A stretch of DNA of 23,695 nt from JAWCLZ01 sp037443105 (GTDB lineage Archaea; Halobacteriota; JAWCLZ01): positions 1 through 23,695 of the forward strand of contig JBBIOZ010000020.1 in NCBI GenBank assembly GCA_037443105.1, written 5' to 3'. Position numbers and translations under genes: made by a program. The notes under the pieces are model-generated. The model saw only the letters and a list, made by a program, of their open reading frames with translations. It was not told the DNA's origin and searched no databases. Shown here one piece after another: positions 1 to 6,452 of this stretch. How positions within the stretch are numbered: position 1 is the stretch's first letter; each line of letters opens with the position of its first letter.

Positions 1-205
1 CTTCCCCCCACATGATTTTGTTAAAATTTTTCATTCCTCCATAAGCCCGAGATGCAGGGTCTTCTTCACCGTAGTAGGCTTCGGTTTCCACTATTCTACC
101 AGCTAGCATTTTATCATACATTTTTCTAACCAGCACTTTGCCGAGCAAGTTTTTTGCAACAATAGCAGGATCTCTTAAATAAAATTTTCTTGATAAAATT
201 TTCAT
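1..205 (-). CDS. aag: DNA-3-methyladenine glycosylase (AAG/MPG family), N-terminal part, cut by window edge
   Basis: This is the first 68 codons of a base-excision repair enzyme that removes alkylated purines such as 3-methyladenine from DNA. The ATG at 205-203 on the minus strand is preceded by an AAGGATC ribosome binding site. The visible protein runs from MKILSRKFYLRDP through LAxxLLGKxLVR-like sequence to the family signature VETEAYYG-EEDPASRA. In this family the Glu of the ETEAY motif is the general base that activates the water nucleophile. The conserved stretch after DPASRA, usually a Thr-rich GMTxRN-type segment, reads GGMKNFNKIMWGE here, which is a little divergent. The remaining roughly 120 residues lie outside the window, so intactness cannot be judged. 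It is divergent from the reductase gene at 436. Family assignment is confident. Confidence 0.85.
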   Translation of the reverse strand, partial: MKILSRKFYLRDPAIVAKNLLGKVLVRKMYDKMLAGRIVETEAYYGEEDPASRAYGGMKNFNKIMWGE

Positions 206-435
206 TTTGATCCTTTGGGAGTTAGCCGGCATATTGATAAATTTCACTGAATTTAAAGTTTTTGGTAGAAAAGTATATATTTACCCTACTTTATATAATC
301 TTAATTGAGCGGGTGTATGCCGTTTTTAAAAACTGCACAATCTAATCCATCCCCTACCAACCCGCTCCAAATTTAATTTTTGATTCTTTATTTATTCGAT
401 GGTTTTTTCTTCTAGTTGACAAAAAATATCACTCT
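206..435. other. Divergent intergenic region with an inverted repeat
   Basis: These 230 bases separate the divergent glycosylase and ketopantoate reductase genes. The region is AT-rich, with TATA-like tracts around 270-277 (TATATATT) and 289-297 (TTTATATAA). An 8-bp perfect inverted repeat, GAGCGGGT at 307-314 and ACCCGCTC at 360-367, has a 45-base spacer. The reductase ATG at 436 has no clear Shine-Dalgarno, and an AT-rich CTTTATTTAT at 387-396 is a plausible TATA element for a short-leader transcript. I see no convincing ORF or RNA gene. Confidence 0.4.
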
Positions 436-1326
436 ATGCAAATTGCAGTCATGGGTGCAGGTGCAATTGGAAGCCTATTTGGAGCATTGCTTGCAAGAGC
501 AGGCTATGATGTTACTCTTATAGGTAGAGAAGCGCATGTTAGAGCGATAGAGGAAAGAGGACTGAGGGTTAGCGGTTTGGAGGAATTTAATATTAAATTG
601 AAAGCAACAACTCAAGCGGTAGAAGCAGAGCTTTTTCTATTCACTGTTAAATCCTACGACACTGAACAGGCTGCGAGAGCTATTCCGCTGGGGGAAAAAA
701 CAGTTATTCTTACACTGCAAAATGGAATCGGAAATGAAGAGATCATCGCAAGTATAGTTGGTATCGAGCGGGTGATAAGTGGTAAAACCTCTTATGGCTC
801 AACACTTCTTGAACCCGGGCACATAAGATATACTGGAAAGGGGGAAACTGTAATTGGCGAGCTTGATGGTGGAGTTACACAGAGAATAAAGGCAATCGCG
901 GAGCTGTTGAATAGCGCGGGCATTAAGACCTCCATAGCTATAGACATAAAGACGAAAATCTGGGAAAAGCTGATAATAAATGCAGGGATAAATGCAATTA
1001 CCGCGATAACTGGCTTGAAAAATGGAGAGATCTTGAAATTTGAAGAATTAAAAGCACTTGTGAAACTAGCAGTTGAAGAGGCTGTTGCAGTTGCAATTGC
1101 AAGCGGTATTGTTATAAAGGAAGATATGGTTGAACGCACAATAGCAGTTGCACAGGCCACAGCTGAGAATCAGTCCTCAATGCTTCAGGATGTTAAAAAA
1201 GGCAAGAAAACTGAAATCAACGCAATCAATGGTGCAATTGTGAGATATGGAGAAAAATATGGCATACCAACGCCAGTAAATCGAGTTCTAACTGCATTAG
1301 TTAAAGGCATTGAAGGGAGGAAATAA
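436..1326 (+). CDS. panE: 2-dehydropantoate 2-reductase (ketopantoate reductase, ApbA/PanE family)
   Basis: NADPH-dependent reduction of ketopantoate to pantoate, the committed step toward pantothenate and coenzyme A in archaea; cytoplasmic. The 296-residue protein has the usual family length. The N-terminal Rossmann fold begins with GAGAIG at residues 7-12. TVK (70-72) and LQNG (94-97) are the conserved substrate-side segments. The C-terminal helical domain carries the proposed catalytic Lys178 in WEKLIINAGINA and the conserved Glu260 in KKTEI. ATG 436 gives the full Rossmann start, but no Shine-Dalgarno is obvious, so translation may be leaderless or from a short leader. The stop at 1324-1326 is directly followed by the start of the membrane protein gene, whose ribosome binding site lies in the last panE codons, so the two are probably cotranscribed. 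Confidence 0.92.
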   Translation: MQIAVMGAGAIGSLFGALLARAGYDVTLIGREAHVRAIEERGLRVSGLEEFNIKLKATTQAVEAELFLFTVKSYDTEQAARAIPLGEKTVILTLQNGIGNEEIIASIVGIERVISGKTSYGSTLLEPGHIRYTGKGETVIGELDGGVTQRIKAIAELLNSAGIKTSIAIDIKTKIWEKLIINAGINAITAITGLKNGEILKFEELKALVKLAVEEAVAVAIASGIVIKEDMVERTIAVAQATAENQSSMLQDVKKGKKTEINAINGAIVRYGEKYGIPTPVNRVLTALVKGIEGRK

Positions 1327-1327
1327 A

Positions 1328-1801
1328 TTGGATATCGCTACCGCTCTAGCAGTTATCCTAATTGCCATGACCCCAATTTCGGAATTGAGAGGAGCAATCC
1401 CTGTTGCTATTGGAGTTTATAAGATGAAGCCGCTCGATGCTTTTCTGCTAAGCGTTTTTGGAAATATTCTACCAGTTGCACCATTATTACTTTTTCTAAG
1501 CCCAATGGAGCGCTGGCTTCGCAGATATCGAGTTTTTGATAGATTCTTTGACTGGCTTTTTGCAAGAACAAAGCGCAAATTAAGCGATGATATAGCGAAA
1601 TACGAAGCCCTGGCGCTGTGCATATTTGTTGCGCTCCCTCTCCCCGCAACTGGTGCTTGGACTGGCTGTGCAGCTGCATTTTTATTCGGCATGAAATTTC
1701 GCCACGCCTTTCCAGCAATAGTTCTTGGAGTAGTAATCGCAGGGATCGTTGTAACCCTTGCCTCAATGGGCGTAATAGCCTTATGGGGAGTGGCAAATTA
1801 A
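1328..1801 (+). CDS. Small multidrug export protein family membrane protein (PF06695 type)
   Basis: Integral membrane protein of about 157 residues with four hydrophobic segments: roughly residues 4-26, 34-54, 88-116 and 123-150. The conserved N-terminal signature ISELRGAIP and the later PLPATGAWTG motif are typical of the family annotated as putative small multidrug exporters, for which transport function is largely unproven. A basic stretch between the second and third segments (RRYRVF...RTKRK) is likely cytoplasmic. I chose the TTG at 1328 because GGGAGG at 1315-1320 sits seven bases upstream. An in-frame ATG at 1310 would lack that site and overlap panE. The gene ends at 1801, overlapping by four bases the stop codon of the convergent cyclophilin-like gene. 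Substrate is unknown. Confidence 0.82.
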   Translation: MDIATALAVILIAMTPISELRGAIPVAIGVYKMKPLDAFLLSVFGNILPVAPLLLFLSPMERWLRRYRVFDRFFDWLFARTKRKLSDDIAKYEALALCIFVALPLPATGAWTGCAAAFLFGMKFRHAFPAIVLGVVIAGIVVTLASMGVIALWGVAN

Positions 1802-2469
1802 AAGGTAATTTCCCTTCCAACGATCACTTGTTCCACTTTGAGCTTGGGGTGTGCATCGAGGCACTGTAAAATCGTTCTCAAGGCAAGCTCGAAGTCCCTT
1901 TCAGATCTGCTTCCAAAATAGCTGAATTCTAGATAAGCACCTAAGTCGCCTATTGCCCCTGCATTGACGAAGTAGAAATCCCTCGCACATGCAGAGAGTT
2001 TTTCGCAATATCTCTTTACTTCAGCGATAGTTGTTTTAGAAGTAAAGCTTGTTTTGATGATCATTCTATCTAGTCCTCGCGAAAAGATTTTTTCGCTTGC
2101 AATTTCCTTCGGCCATTTCTCAGCTTTTCTAATTATAATTTTATCTCCCTCTCTTGCATCGCGAAAGAGCTTTAGGTTCTCAACGATGGAACCAAAGTGA
2201 TTCACAGCAGAATAGGGCTGCGATGCGCCAAAAAAGATGCAAATTGCAGAACCAGGCGGCCAGTAGGATAGGTCTCCCTTTATGGATTTTTCAGATGGAT
2301 TTTCATAGCCAAGCTTTAAAGGCACTTCGAAGTAAACTTCTTCTTCCCATAACTTCACTTCTCCCTCGAGGGGTAGCTTCTCAAAAATAATTTTAGCTGT
2401 AACCGGATTTCTATCATCGATTCGAGCTCTTGCTCTGCCCTTTCCAATTATTTCAATTTCCAGCTCCAT
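1798..2469 (-). CDS. Cyclophilin-like fold protein with extra C-terminal domain
   Basis: The 223-residue protein starts with about 115 residues matching the archaeal/bacterial cyclophilin-like family (Cyclophil_like, TM1367 type): PVTAKIIFEKLPLEGE, LWEEEVYFEVPL, the GDLSYWPPGSAICIFFG core and a late VNHFGSIVENL strand. These proteins share the peptidyl-prolyl isomerase barrel, but activity is generally undemonstrated. Residues from about 120 to 223 form a second domain that I do not recognise; it is mixed alpha/beta and rich in aromatic residues (RDFYFVNAGAIGDLGAYLEF). Start is ATG 2469. No Shine-Dalgarno is evident, and the TATA tract at 2497-2509 is about 30 bases upstream, which suggests a leaderless message. 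The locus is convergent with the exporter gene, with 4-bp stop overlap. Function is unknown. Confidence 0.75.
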   Translation of the reverse strand: MELEIEIIGKGRARARIDDRNPVTAKIIFEKLPLEGEVKLWEEEVYFEVPLKLGYENPSEKSIKGDLSYWPPGSAICIFFGASQPYSAVNHFGSIVENLKLFRDAREGDKIIIRKAEKWPKEIASEKIFSRGLDRMIIKTSFTSKTTIAEVKRYCEKLSACARDFYFVNAGAIGDLGAYLEFSYFGSRSERDFELALRTILQCLDAHPKLKVEQVIVGREITF

Positions 2470-2496
2470 TTTCTAAATTGCTTCTTTGCGTTATCC

Positions 2497-2509
2497 TATA
2501 TATATAAAA
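2497..2509. promoter_or_regulatory. Bidirectional TATA tract between divergent genes
   Basis: The tract TATATATATAAAA lies 28 bases from the ATG of the cyclophilin-like gene on the minus strand and about 67 bases before the proposed TTG start on the plus strand. Its near symmetry could serve both directions. This rests on spacing and composition only. Confidence 0.5.
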
Positions 2510-2575
2510 CTCGATTATTTCCGCTCGCAGTATTTTTCCATTTCTTTACATGGAAATAAAAATCGTGGTAAACAA

Positions 2576-2728
2576 TTGGAGTTTTCAGAAGCGAAATTTT
2601 GTCCTCATTGCGGTTTCAAACTACAACAACTCCAAAGCGAACCAATACAACTTGAATTGCCTACAATCAAAGAAACCGAGGTAAATCCAAGAAAGCAAGC
2701 CGATGGAAGAAATGCAGGAAAAGATTGA
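2576..2728 (+). pseudogene. Zinc-ribbon N-terminal fragment of a probably broken gene (part 1)
   Basis: Reading from the TTG at 2576, the short product starts MEFSEAKFCPHCGFKL, a typical N-terminal zinc-ribbon knuckle with a single CPHC pair. It then continues as a polar linker to a TGA at 2726-2728. The frame is open back to a TTG at 2486, but that lies upstream of the likely TATA tract at 2497-2509, so the internal TTG is preferred; its Shine-Dalgarno (GTGGT) is weak. The second CxxC expected of a complete ribbon is missing from this piece. It may come from the Cys-rich 3' part. The next ORF overlaps this stop by four bases in another frame. I read this as the 5' end of one gene extending to 3363, but a real small protein is possible. 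Confidence 0.45.
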
Positions 2729-2910
2729 AATTGAAGGAGAAAAAATCTATCCCAAGATTTGATCCCCAAGAATTAGGTAGCACAGGTAGCATATTTGACG
2801 AAGATGTGGAAACCGGAAGCTATGTTTTTACTCCGCCAAGAAGAGACGTTAAAATCAGAAGAATACAGCTAGGCTACTTGCCCAAGTGGAAAATAGAATT
2901 TGTCAGCTGA
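2725..2910 (+). pseudogene. Middle fragment of the broken zinc-ribbon/Cys-repeat gene (part 2)
   Basis: This 61-codon frame is open from the TTG at 2725-2727, overlapping the upstream TGA as TTGA, and ends at a TGA (2908-2910). Its content (IPRFDPQELGS, ETGSYVFTPPRRDVKIRRI, GYLPKWKIEFVS) looks like real protein. The pattern of a beta strand, then YLPKWKI, suggests the middle of a globular domain. After the TGA the same frame continues with seven codons into the next ORF (QEFYRRE then MFAYSGSIL), and that continuation reads naturally as the rest of the same domain. The TGA therefore looks like a nonsense change inside a gene, not a true end. The domain is not one I can name. Confidence 0.45.
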
Positions 2911-2931
2911 CAGGAAATTTATAGGCGTGAA

Positions 2932-3363
2932 ATGTTTGCCTATTCAGGTTCAATACTCTCAGACACAATATCAACCTGCCCAAAACATACATTAACCAGC
3001 TATATAGACATAGCTCCTCTGCGAAAGATAACAGTTGCAGTCTGCGAAGTATGCGGCAGAGCATTATGCGAAAAACACGTCTTTCCTTGCCCAACTTATG
3101 GAAAGTGGAATTGCCAGGAGCATGGTGTTCCATGCGAAGATTGTAAAACTTGGTATTGCCCTGAACACATCCCTATAAAATGTGTAATTTGCAACTCTGC
3201 TCTCTGCAATTCTTGTGCATATATTTGCCCAATCTGCAGTCAAAATACATGCCGTAAACATCAAGTCGAATGCGACAAATGCAAAATTAAAGCCTGCAGC
3301 AATTGCTCCACAACGACCTCAAAATTCTTAATAAAAAAGAGCATTTGCAAGAATTGCCAGTAA
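2932..3363 (+). CDS. Cys-rich protein with about six tandem 15-residue CxxC-x4-CxxH/C repeats
   Basis: From the ATG at 2932 the product is 143 residues with 22 cysteines. After C16-P-K-H19, repeats start at residues 38, 53, 68, 84, 99 and 114, about every 15 residues. Each follows C-x2-C-x4-C-x2-(H/C), except the second, which lacks its second Cys (Y56). A final CKNC pair is at 139-142. This pattern predicts a chain of zinc-binding knuckles, as in B-box/RING-like or archaeal multi-zinc-finger proteins; nucleic acid or protein binding is likely but not shown. The ATG has only a weak ribosome site (AGGCGTGA). Because this frame is continuous with the ORF ending in TGA at 2910, separated by seven sense codons, the protein is probably the C-terminal part of a longer, interrupted one. 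The tRNA gene follows 25 bases downstream on the other strand. Confidence 0.65.
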   Translation: MFAYSGSILSDTISTCPKHTLTSYIDIAPLRKITVAVCEVCGRALCEKHVFPCPTYGKWNCQEHGVPCEDCKTWYCPEHIPIKCVICNSALCNSCAYICPICSQNTCRKHQVECDKCKIKACSNCSTTTSKFLIKKSICKNCQ

Positions 3364-3370
3364 GAAGAAA

Positions 3371-3388
3371 ACCTTTCTAAAAATGGTA
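3371..3388 (-). terminator. T-rich terminator of tRNA-Ala(CGC)
   Basis: Immediately after the mature 3' end, the minus strand reads TACCATTTTTAGAAAGGT, containing a T5 run of the sort that ends archaeal transcription. No hairpin is needed. It also lies just past the stop of the convergent Cys-repeat gene. Confidence 0.4.
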
Positions 3389-3460
3389 TGGACTCGACGG
3401 GATTTGAACCCGTGGCCCCTGCCTTGCGAAGGCAGTGCTCTTCCCCTGAGCTACGAGCCC
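3389..3460 (-). tRNA. tRNA-Ala (anticodon CGC)
   Basis: The minus strand gives a complete 72-nt cloverleaf. The acceptor GGGCTCG pairs with CGAGTCC and has the G3:U70 alanine identity pair. The D-arm is GCTC/GAGC, the anticodon stem CTGCC/GGCAG with loop TTCGCAA (anticodon CGC), the T-arm CGGGTTCAAATCCCG, and the discriminator is A73. There is no intron and CCA is not encoded. The acceptor stem is identical to that of the tRNA-Ala(UGC) in the rRNA operon. Confidence 0.96.
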
Positions 3461-3495
3461 GCTGAATTATTATTTATACGAGGTCTAATTAAGGT

Positions 3496-3506
3496 TTATT
3501 ATTTAA
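3496..3506 (-). promoter_or_regulatory. Probable TATA element for tRNA-Ala(CGC)
   Basis: On the minus strand TTAAATAATAA is centred about 40 bases upstream of the mature tRNA 5' end, which would place initiation around 3474 and give a short 5' leader. A second AT-rich block (TATAAATA, 3471-3478) is too close to be the TATA box unless the leader is absent. Assignment rests on spacing only. Confidence 0.35.
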
Positions 3507-3539
3507 GCGCTTTTAATTTTGGATTTTTGATTAACCTTC

Positions 3540-5501
3540 TCATATGATCATTTCGAATAGAATTTTGCTTGAGATTGTAAAGAGGGAGAATACAAAGATT
3601 GCTATTGGCGTGGCAATGCCTAGGTCAAACATGAACTGCGCTTTGTCGTCACCATGTTCTATTCCAGCTATAAAGCGTATCAATATGAAGGTGAGCAGAA
3701 TGAGGTATATTCCAATTATGATCATGAAATGCTCAGGCGCTATGCTCATTTCTGTGAATTTAGGCAGCATTGGCAGATATTTTTTGCTCTCGCTTGGCAG
3801 AGATGGCATTTCCCGCATAATGCTCACAAGCAGCTTTGCAATTACTTCCGATAGGGCTAGGGTTACGCCCCCAATTAATGGAGCAAAGATCATCGCGGTG
3901 GTGCGCATCATACTTGTCATTGTGTATAAAGCACGCTTTATGTTATCCTCAACTGCTTGCAGTTCTTTTAAGTGATCCGCTAATTTTACCAGAGCCATAC
4001 CTGCAGCCTCATTACTTTTCTGTACACTTTCGATGAATAGCTTCATAGTGGCTAGGATTCTATCTGAGTATACCTCTTTAAGTGCGCCAAATTCTTCATC
4101 AAAAAGAGCTTCTTTCATTGTGGTGCGCATTGCAACGAAGTTATATGCAATGGAGGAGAATATAACTGCAATCTCAGAGCCCTCCATTGTTTCTGAGGTA
4201 TATGCAAATGCCTCCTCAGCAGATCTGCCTTCAGATATTCTTTTACCTAGAATATAGAGGGCATCTGCAAATTCTTCTTCCATCTTTCTGATTCTATCTC
4301 TGATTTTTTTATAAGGCAGATATATTCCTATGCAGTAAATCGATATCGCAGCTGCAATGCCCCAGATGGCTGGCAATGTTGGGGGAAGAGAGCTATTCAG
4401 CTGGCTGAATATAACAATGCTTGCATTCCAAGCGATCAATTGAGACTTAATTTCTGGAATCGCTAGGGCGAGATGGAGAAAACTAGGCAGTGCAATTATT
4501 ATGCCAGTTATAATCGCAAGTGCAGCTATGATATACCTCTGCTTTTGACTCGGCAGGTTTTCGTGATGCTTGGGAATTTGAGGTGGTGTGAATGCAGCTG
4601 GTCTTTTGAGAAGAATTGAATAAGCATAGGCAAAGGTTATTATAGGAAGCAAAAGGTCGTAAATTAATGCAAGTTCAAAGGTACTAATTCTATATCCAAT
4701 TACACTGGCTGCTGGGAGCATTGCCACAAGTGCAAGTGGAATCATTACTCCAATGGAATAGAGCACGGTGGTTGGAGCTTGAAGTCTGCTGGCGAAGTCA
4801 TCCATTATATTCTTGGTGCCTTCCAGCACCACATCCAGAGCTCGATTAAGTGTTATAATGCGCTGAGCTTCATCTGGCTCCTCAAGCGAGCTTCTTATGA
4901 GATGTATGGCTCTTTTAATGTGACCGCTCCATTCCCCCCATTCACCTGCAAAGCTCGCTATTGCGTCATCGATGGAGCTGTAAACTCGAAAATACATATC
5001 CCAGATCAGTTTCCGCAAATCCTTCGCCAGTGGGCGATTTGAGTTTTCGGAGGCAAATTTTATTGAGCGCTCGATGTTTGAAACAAGTTTCATGTTCATA
5101 ACAATATAGGATAGTACTTCCGGCGCGTCGCCAAGGGAGTGGATTCTGAGATACTTTGCATAAAATTTTGGATACTGGCTCAGGTAGTAAAACACTAGCA
5201 ATGGTATTGTTATTGTTGATATTAAAAGCAAAATAATAGTCGAAGTTGGAATACCGCTTAAGATATTAAGAACAATGAAATCGAAGACTATGAATAGAAG
5301 TAGAGTTGAAAGGGCACATAAATAAGCAAAAGCGAGCACCTCATCTGCTTCTACATCTAGACCTGTGAACTCTAGAAAGCGAAGTAGCTCTTTACTCTCG
5401 GTCTTCAGCTTGAGCTCATCGAGGTCGCGAAGCAGGAACTTTAAAGCTTTATTGGAATTTTTACATGCCTTGGTATACCAGTTTGCTTCAGCTTCAAACA
5501 T
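3540..5501 (-). CDS. Type II/IV secretion (Tad/archaellum-like) membrane platform protein with two F domains
   Basis: A 653-residue polytopic membrane protein of the TadC/FlaJ/PilC class, which forms the inner-membrane platform rotated or driven by the secretion ATPase to assemble pilin-like filaments. It carries two tandem GspF/T2SSF-type cytoplasmic helical domains (about residues 124-255 and 405-550). The second has the family signature ISEGRSAEEAF. Hydrophobic segments are near 55-80, 85-108, 244-268, 274-298, 322-345, 376-396, 535-560, 590-613 and 625-648. The ATG at 5501 abuts the TGA of the ATPase gene, with GGAGG four bases upstream, so translation is coupled. No pilin, prepilin peptidase or archaellum accessory gene is in the window, so whether it builds a pilus, an archaellum-like structure or a secretion system cannot be said. 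Confidence 0.88.
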   Translation of the reverse strand: MFEAEANWYTKACKNSNKALKFLLRDLDELKLKTESKELLRFLEFTGLDVEADEVLAFAYLCALSTLLLFIVFDFIVLNILSGIPTSTIILLLISTITIPLLVFYYLSQYPKFYAKYLRIHSLGDAPEVLSYIVMNMKLVSNIERSIKFASENSNRPLAKDLRKLIWDMYFRVYSSIDDAIASFAGEWGEWSGHIKRAIHLIRSSLEEPDEAQRIITLNRALDVVLEGTKNIMDDFASRLQAPTTVLYSIGVMIPLALVAMLPAASVIGYRISTFELALIYDLLLPIITFAYAYSILLKRPAAFTPPQIPKHHENLPSQKQRYIIAALAIITGIIIALPSFLHLALAIPEIKSQLIAWNASIVIFSQLNSSLPPTLPAIWGIAAAISIYCIGIYLPYKKIRDRIRKMEEEFADALYILGKRISEGRSAEEAFAYTSETMEGSEIAVIFSSIAYNFVAMRTTMKEALFDEEFGALKEVYSDRILATMKLFIESVQKSNEAAGMALVKLADHLKELQAVEDNIKRALYTMTSMMRTTAMIFAPLIGGVTLALSEVIAKLLVSIMREMPSLPSESKKYLPMLPKFTEMSIAPEHFMIIIGIYLILLTFILIRFIAGIEHGDDKAQFMFDLGIATPIAIFVFSLFTISSKILFEMII

Positions 5502-6452
5502 TCAGCCTCCATATTTTTTTGAAAAATTTTCATACCACTGCATCCATTCCTCTTCCACCATCTGGAGGTCTTGCTTGTATTCATCTAATAAAAGCCAGAG
5601 CTTGTTATTTACAGCTCCAACTGCCTCTGCGCTCAGCAGCTTTGGATTATTCAGCCTGCGGCTAATATCTACCTGAGCCTGCTTTATTTTCTCTCTCAGA
5701 GCTATATTCTCAAGGGCCTCTTCGATGGTGATGCCCCATTTCAATGCAATGTTTTTTATCGCCTGTGATTTGCCCATGTCTAAAACTTGAAGCGGTTTCA
5801 ATTGGTCTTTTTCAACGTAATACTCCATTAGGTCTTGGAAGATGTCATTTGAATTTGAGATTCTTTCCTCTTTTAAAACCTCAGTTATCTGTTTTATTTT
5901 TCGCATCCTCAAAATTCCGCCACCTAGTCTAATTGGAGCGCAAACAACTATTATATCAGTTGCCTTGAAAGATGACGGTGGAACTTCGAGATCATATACC
6001 ACTCGGTCGTAGACTTCTTTAGCTGTTGAAGCGTGTATGGTACCCATAACGCAGTTGCCCGCAGCTCCCACTCTCATCGCTTCATATAGCACTCTTGCCT
6101 CTCGGCCTCTTACCTCTCCGATTACTAATACAGATTCGCCTAAGCGCAGTGCTGCTCTCAGCGCTTCCTCCGGTTCAACTTCAGATGCTGAGCCAGCAAT
6201 TGCAGATTTTGTGGTCAGCCCTTGGATCTTCCAGCCGGATGCTTGAAGCTGGGAAATGGGTAATTCACGGGTGTCCTCGATGGTGATGACTCGAAATTTT
6301 TGAGGTATTTCAAGCATAAGGGCGCTCAAAAGAGAGGTTTTTCCAGCTCCTCTACTCCCGGTGACTAATATTGATGCTTGTCCATCCACGAGGAAGCTTA
6401 GCAGCCCAGCTGCGTATGAATTTAAAGTATTATTCGCTATCATAGCCGGCAA
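5502..6452 (-). CDS. Secretion/pilus ATPase (TadA/FlaI/GspE superfamily), C-terminal RecA-like half
   Basis: This 316-residue frame carries the entire motor core of a type II/IV secretion ATPase. It has Walker A GSRGAGKT (residues 32-39), an Asp box ITIEDTREL (about 57-65), Walker B SVLVIGEVRGREA (107-119) and a His box GTIHAS (137-142), followed by a helical C-terminal region ending in a basic and aromatic tail. The frame can start at a TTG (6452-6450), but there is no Shine-Dalgarno. The N-terminal half lies in the overlapping upstream frame (6440-7705). A single -1 shift joins the two into one normal protein: ...EPWT then LPAMIANNTL, the usual PWTLP linker. It could be reinitiated as a separate subunit, produced by frameshifting, or be a disrupted gene. 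Directly followed by the platform protein gene. Confidence 0.88.
   Translation of the reverse strand: MPAMIANNTLNSYAAGLLSFLVDGQASILVTGSRGAGKTSLLSALMLEIPQKFRVITIEDTRELPISQLQASGWKIQGLTTKSAIAGSASEVEPEEALRAALRLGESVLVIGEVRGREARVLYEAMRVGAAGNCVMGTIHASTAKEVYDRVVYDLEVPPSSFKATDIIVVCAPIRLGGGILRMRKIKQITEVLKEERISNSNDIFQDLMEYYVEKDQLKPLQVLDMGKSQAIKNIALKWGITIEEALENIALREKIKQAQVDISRRLNNPKLLSAEAVGAVNNKLWLLLDEYKQDLQMVEEEWMQWYENFSKKYGG

Noticed and set aside
2486..2575. TTG start at 2486 for the zinc-ribbon ORF
   Set aside because: It lies upstream of the probable TATA tract at 2497-2509, so it would not be in the transcript.
2908..2910. In-frame TGA as a selenocysteine codon
   Set aside because: No Cys-homologous context or SECIS-like hairpin is evident, and the same locus also has a frame change, so decay or error is simpler.
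6440..6452. Classical programmed -1 frameshift site at the ATPase junction
   Set aside because: No X XXY YYZ slippery heptamer at the overlap; kept as an open question in the findings instead.
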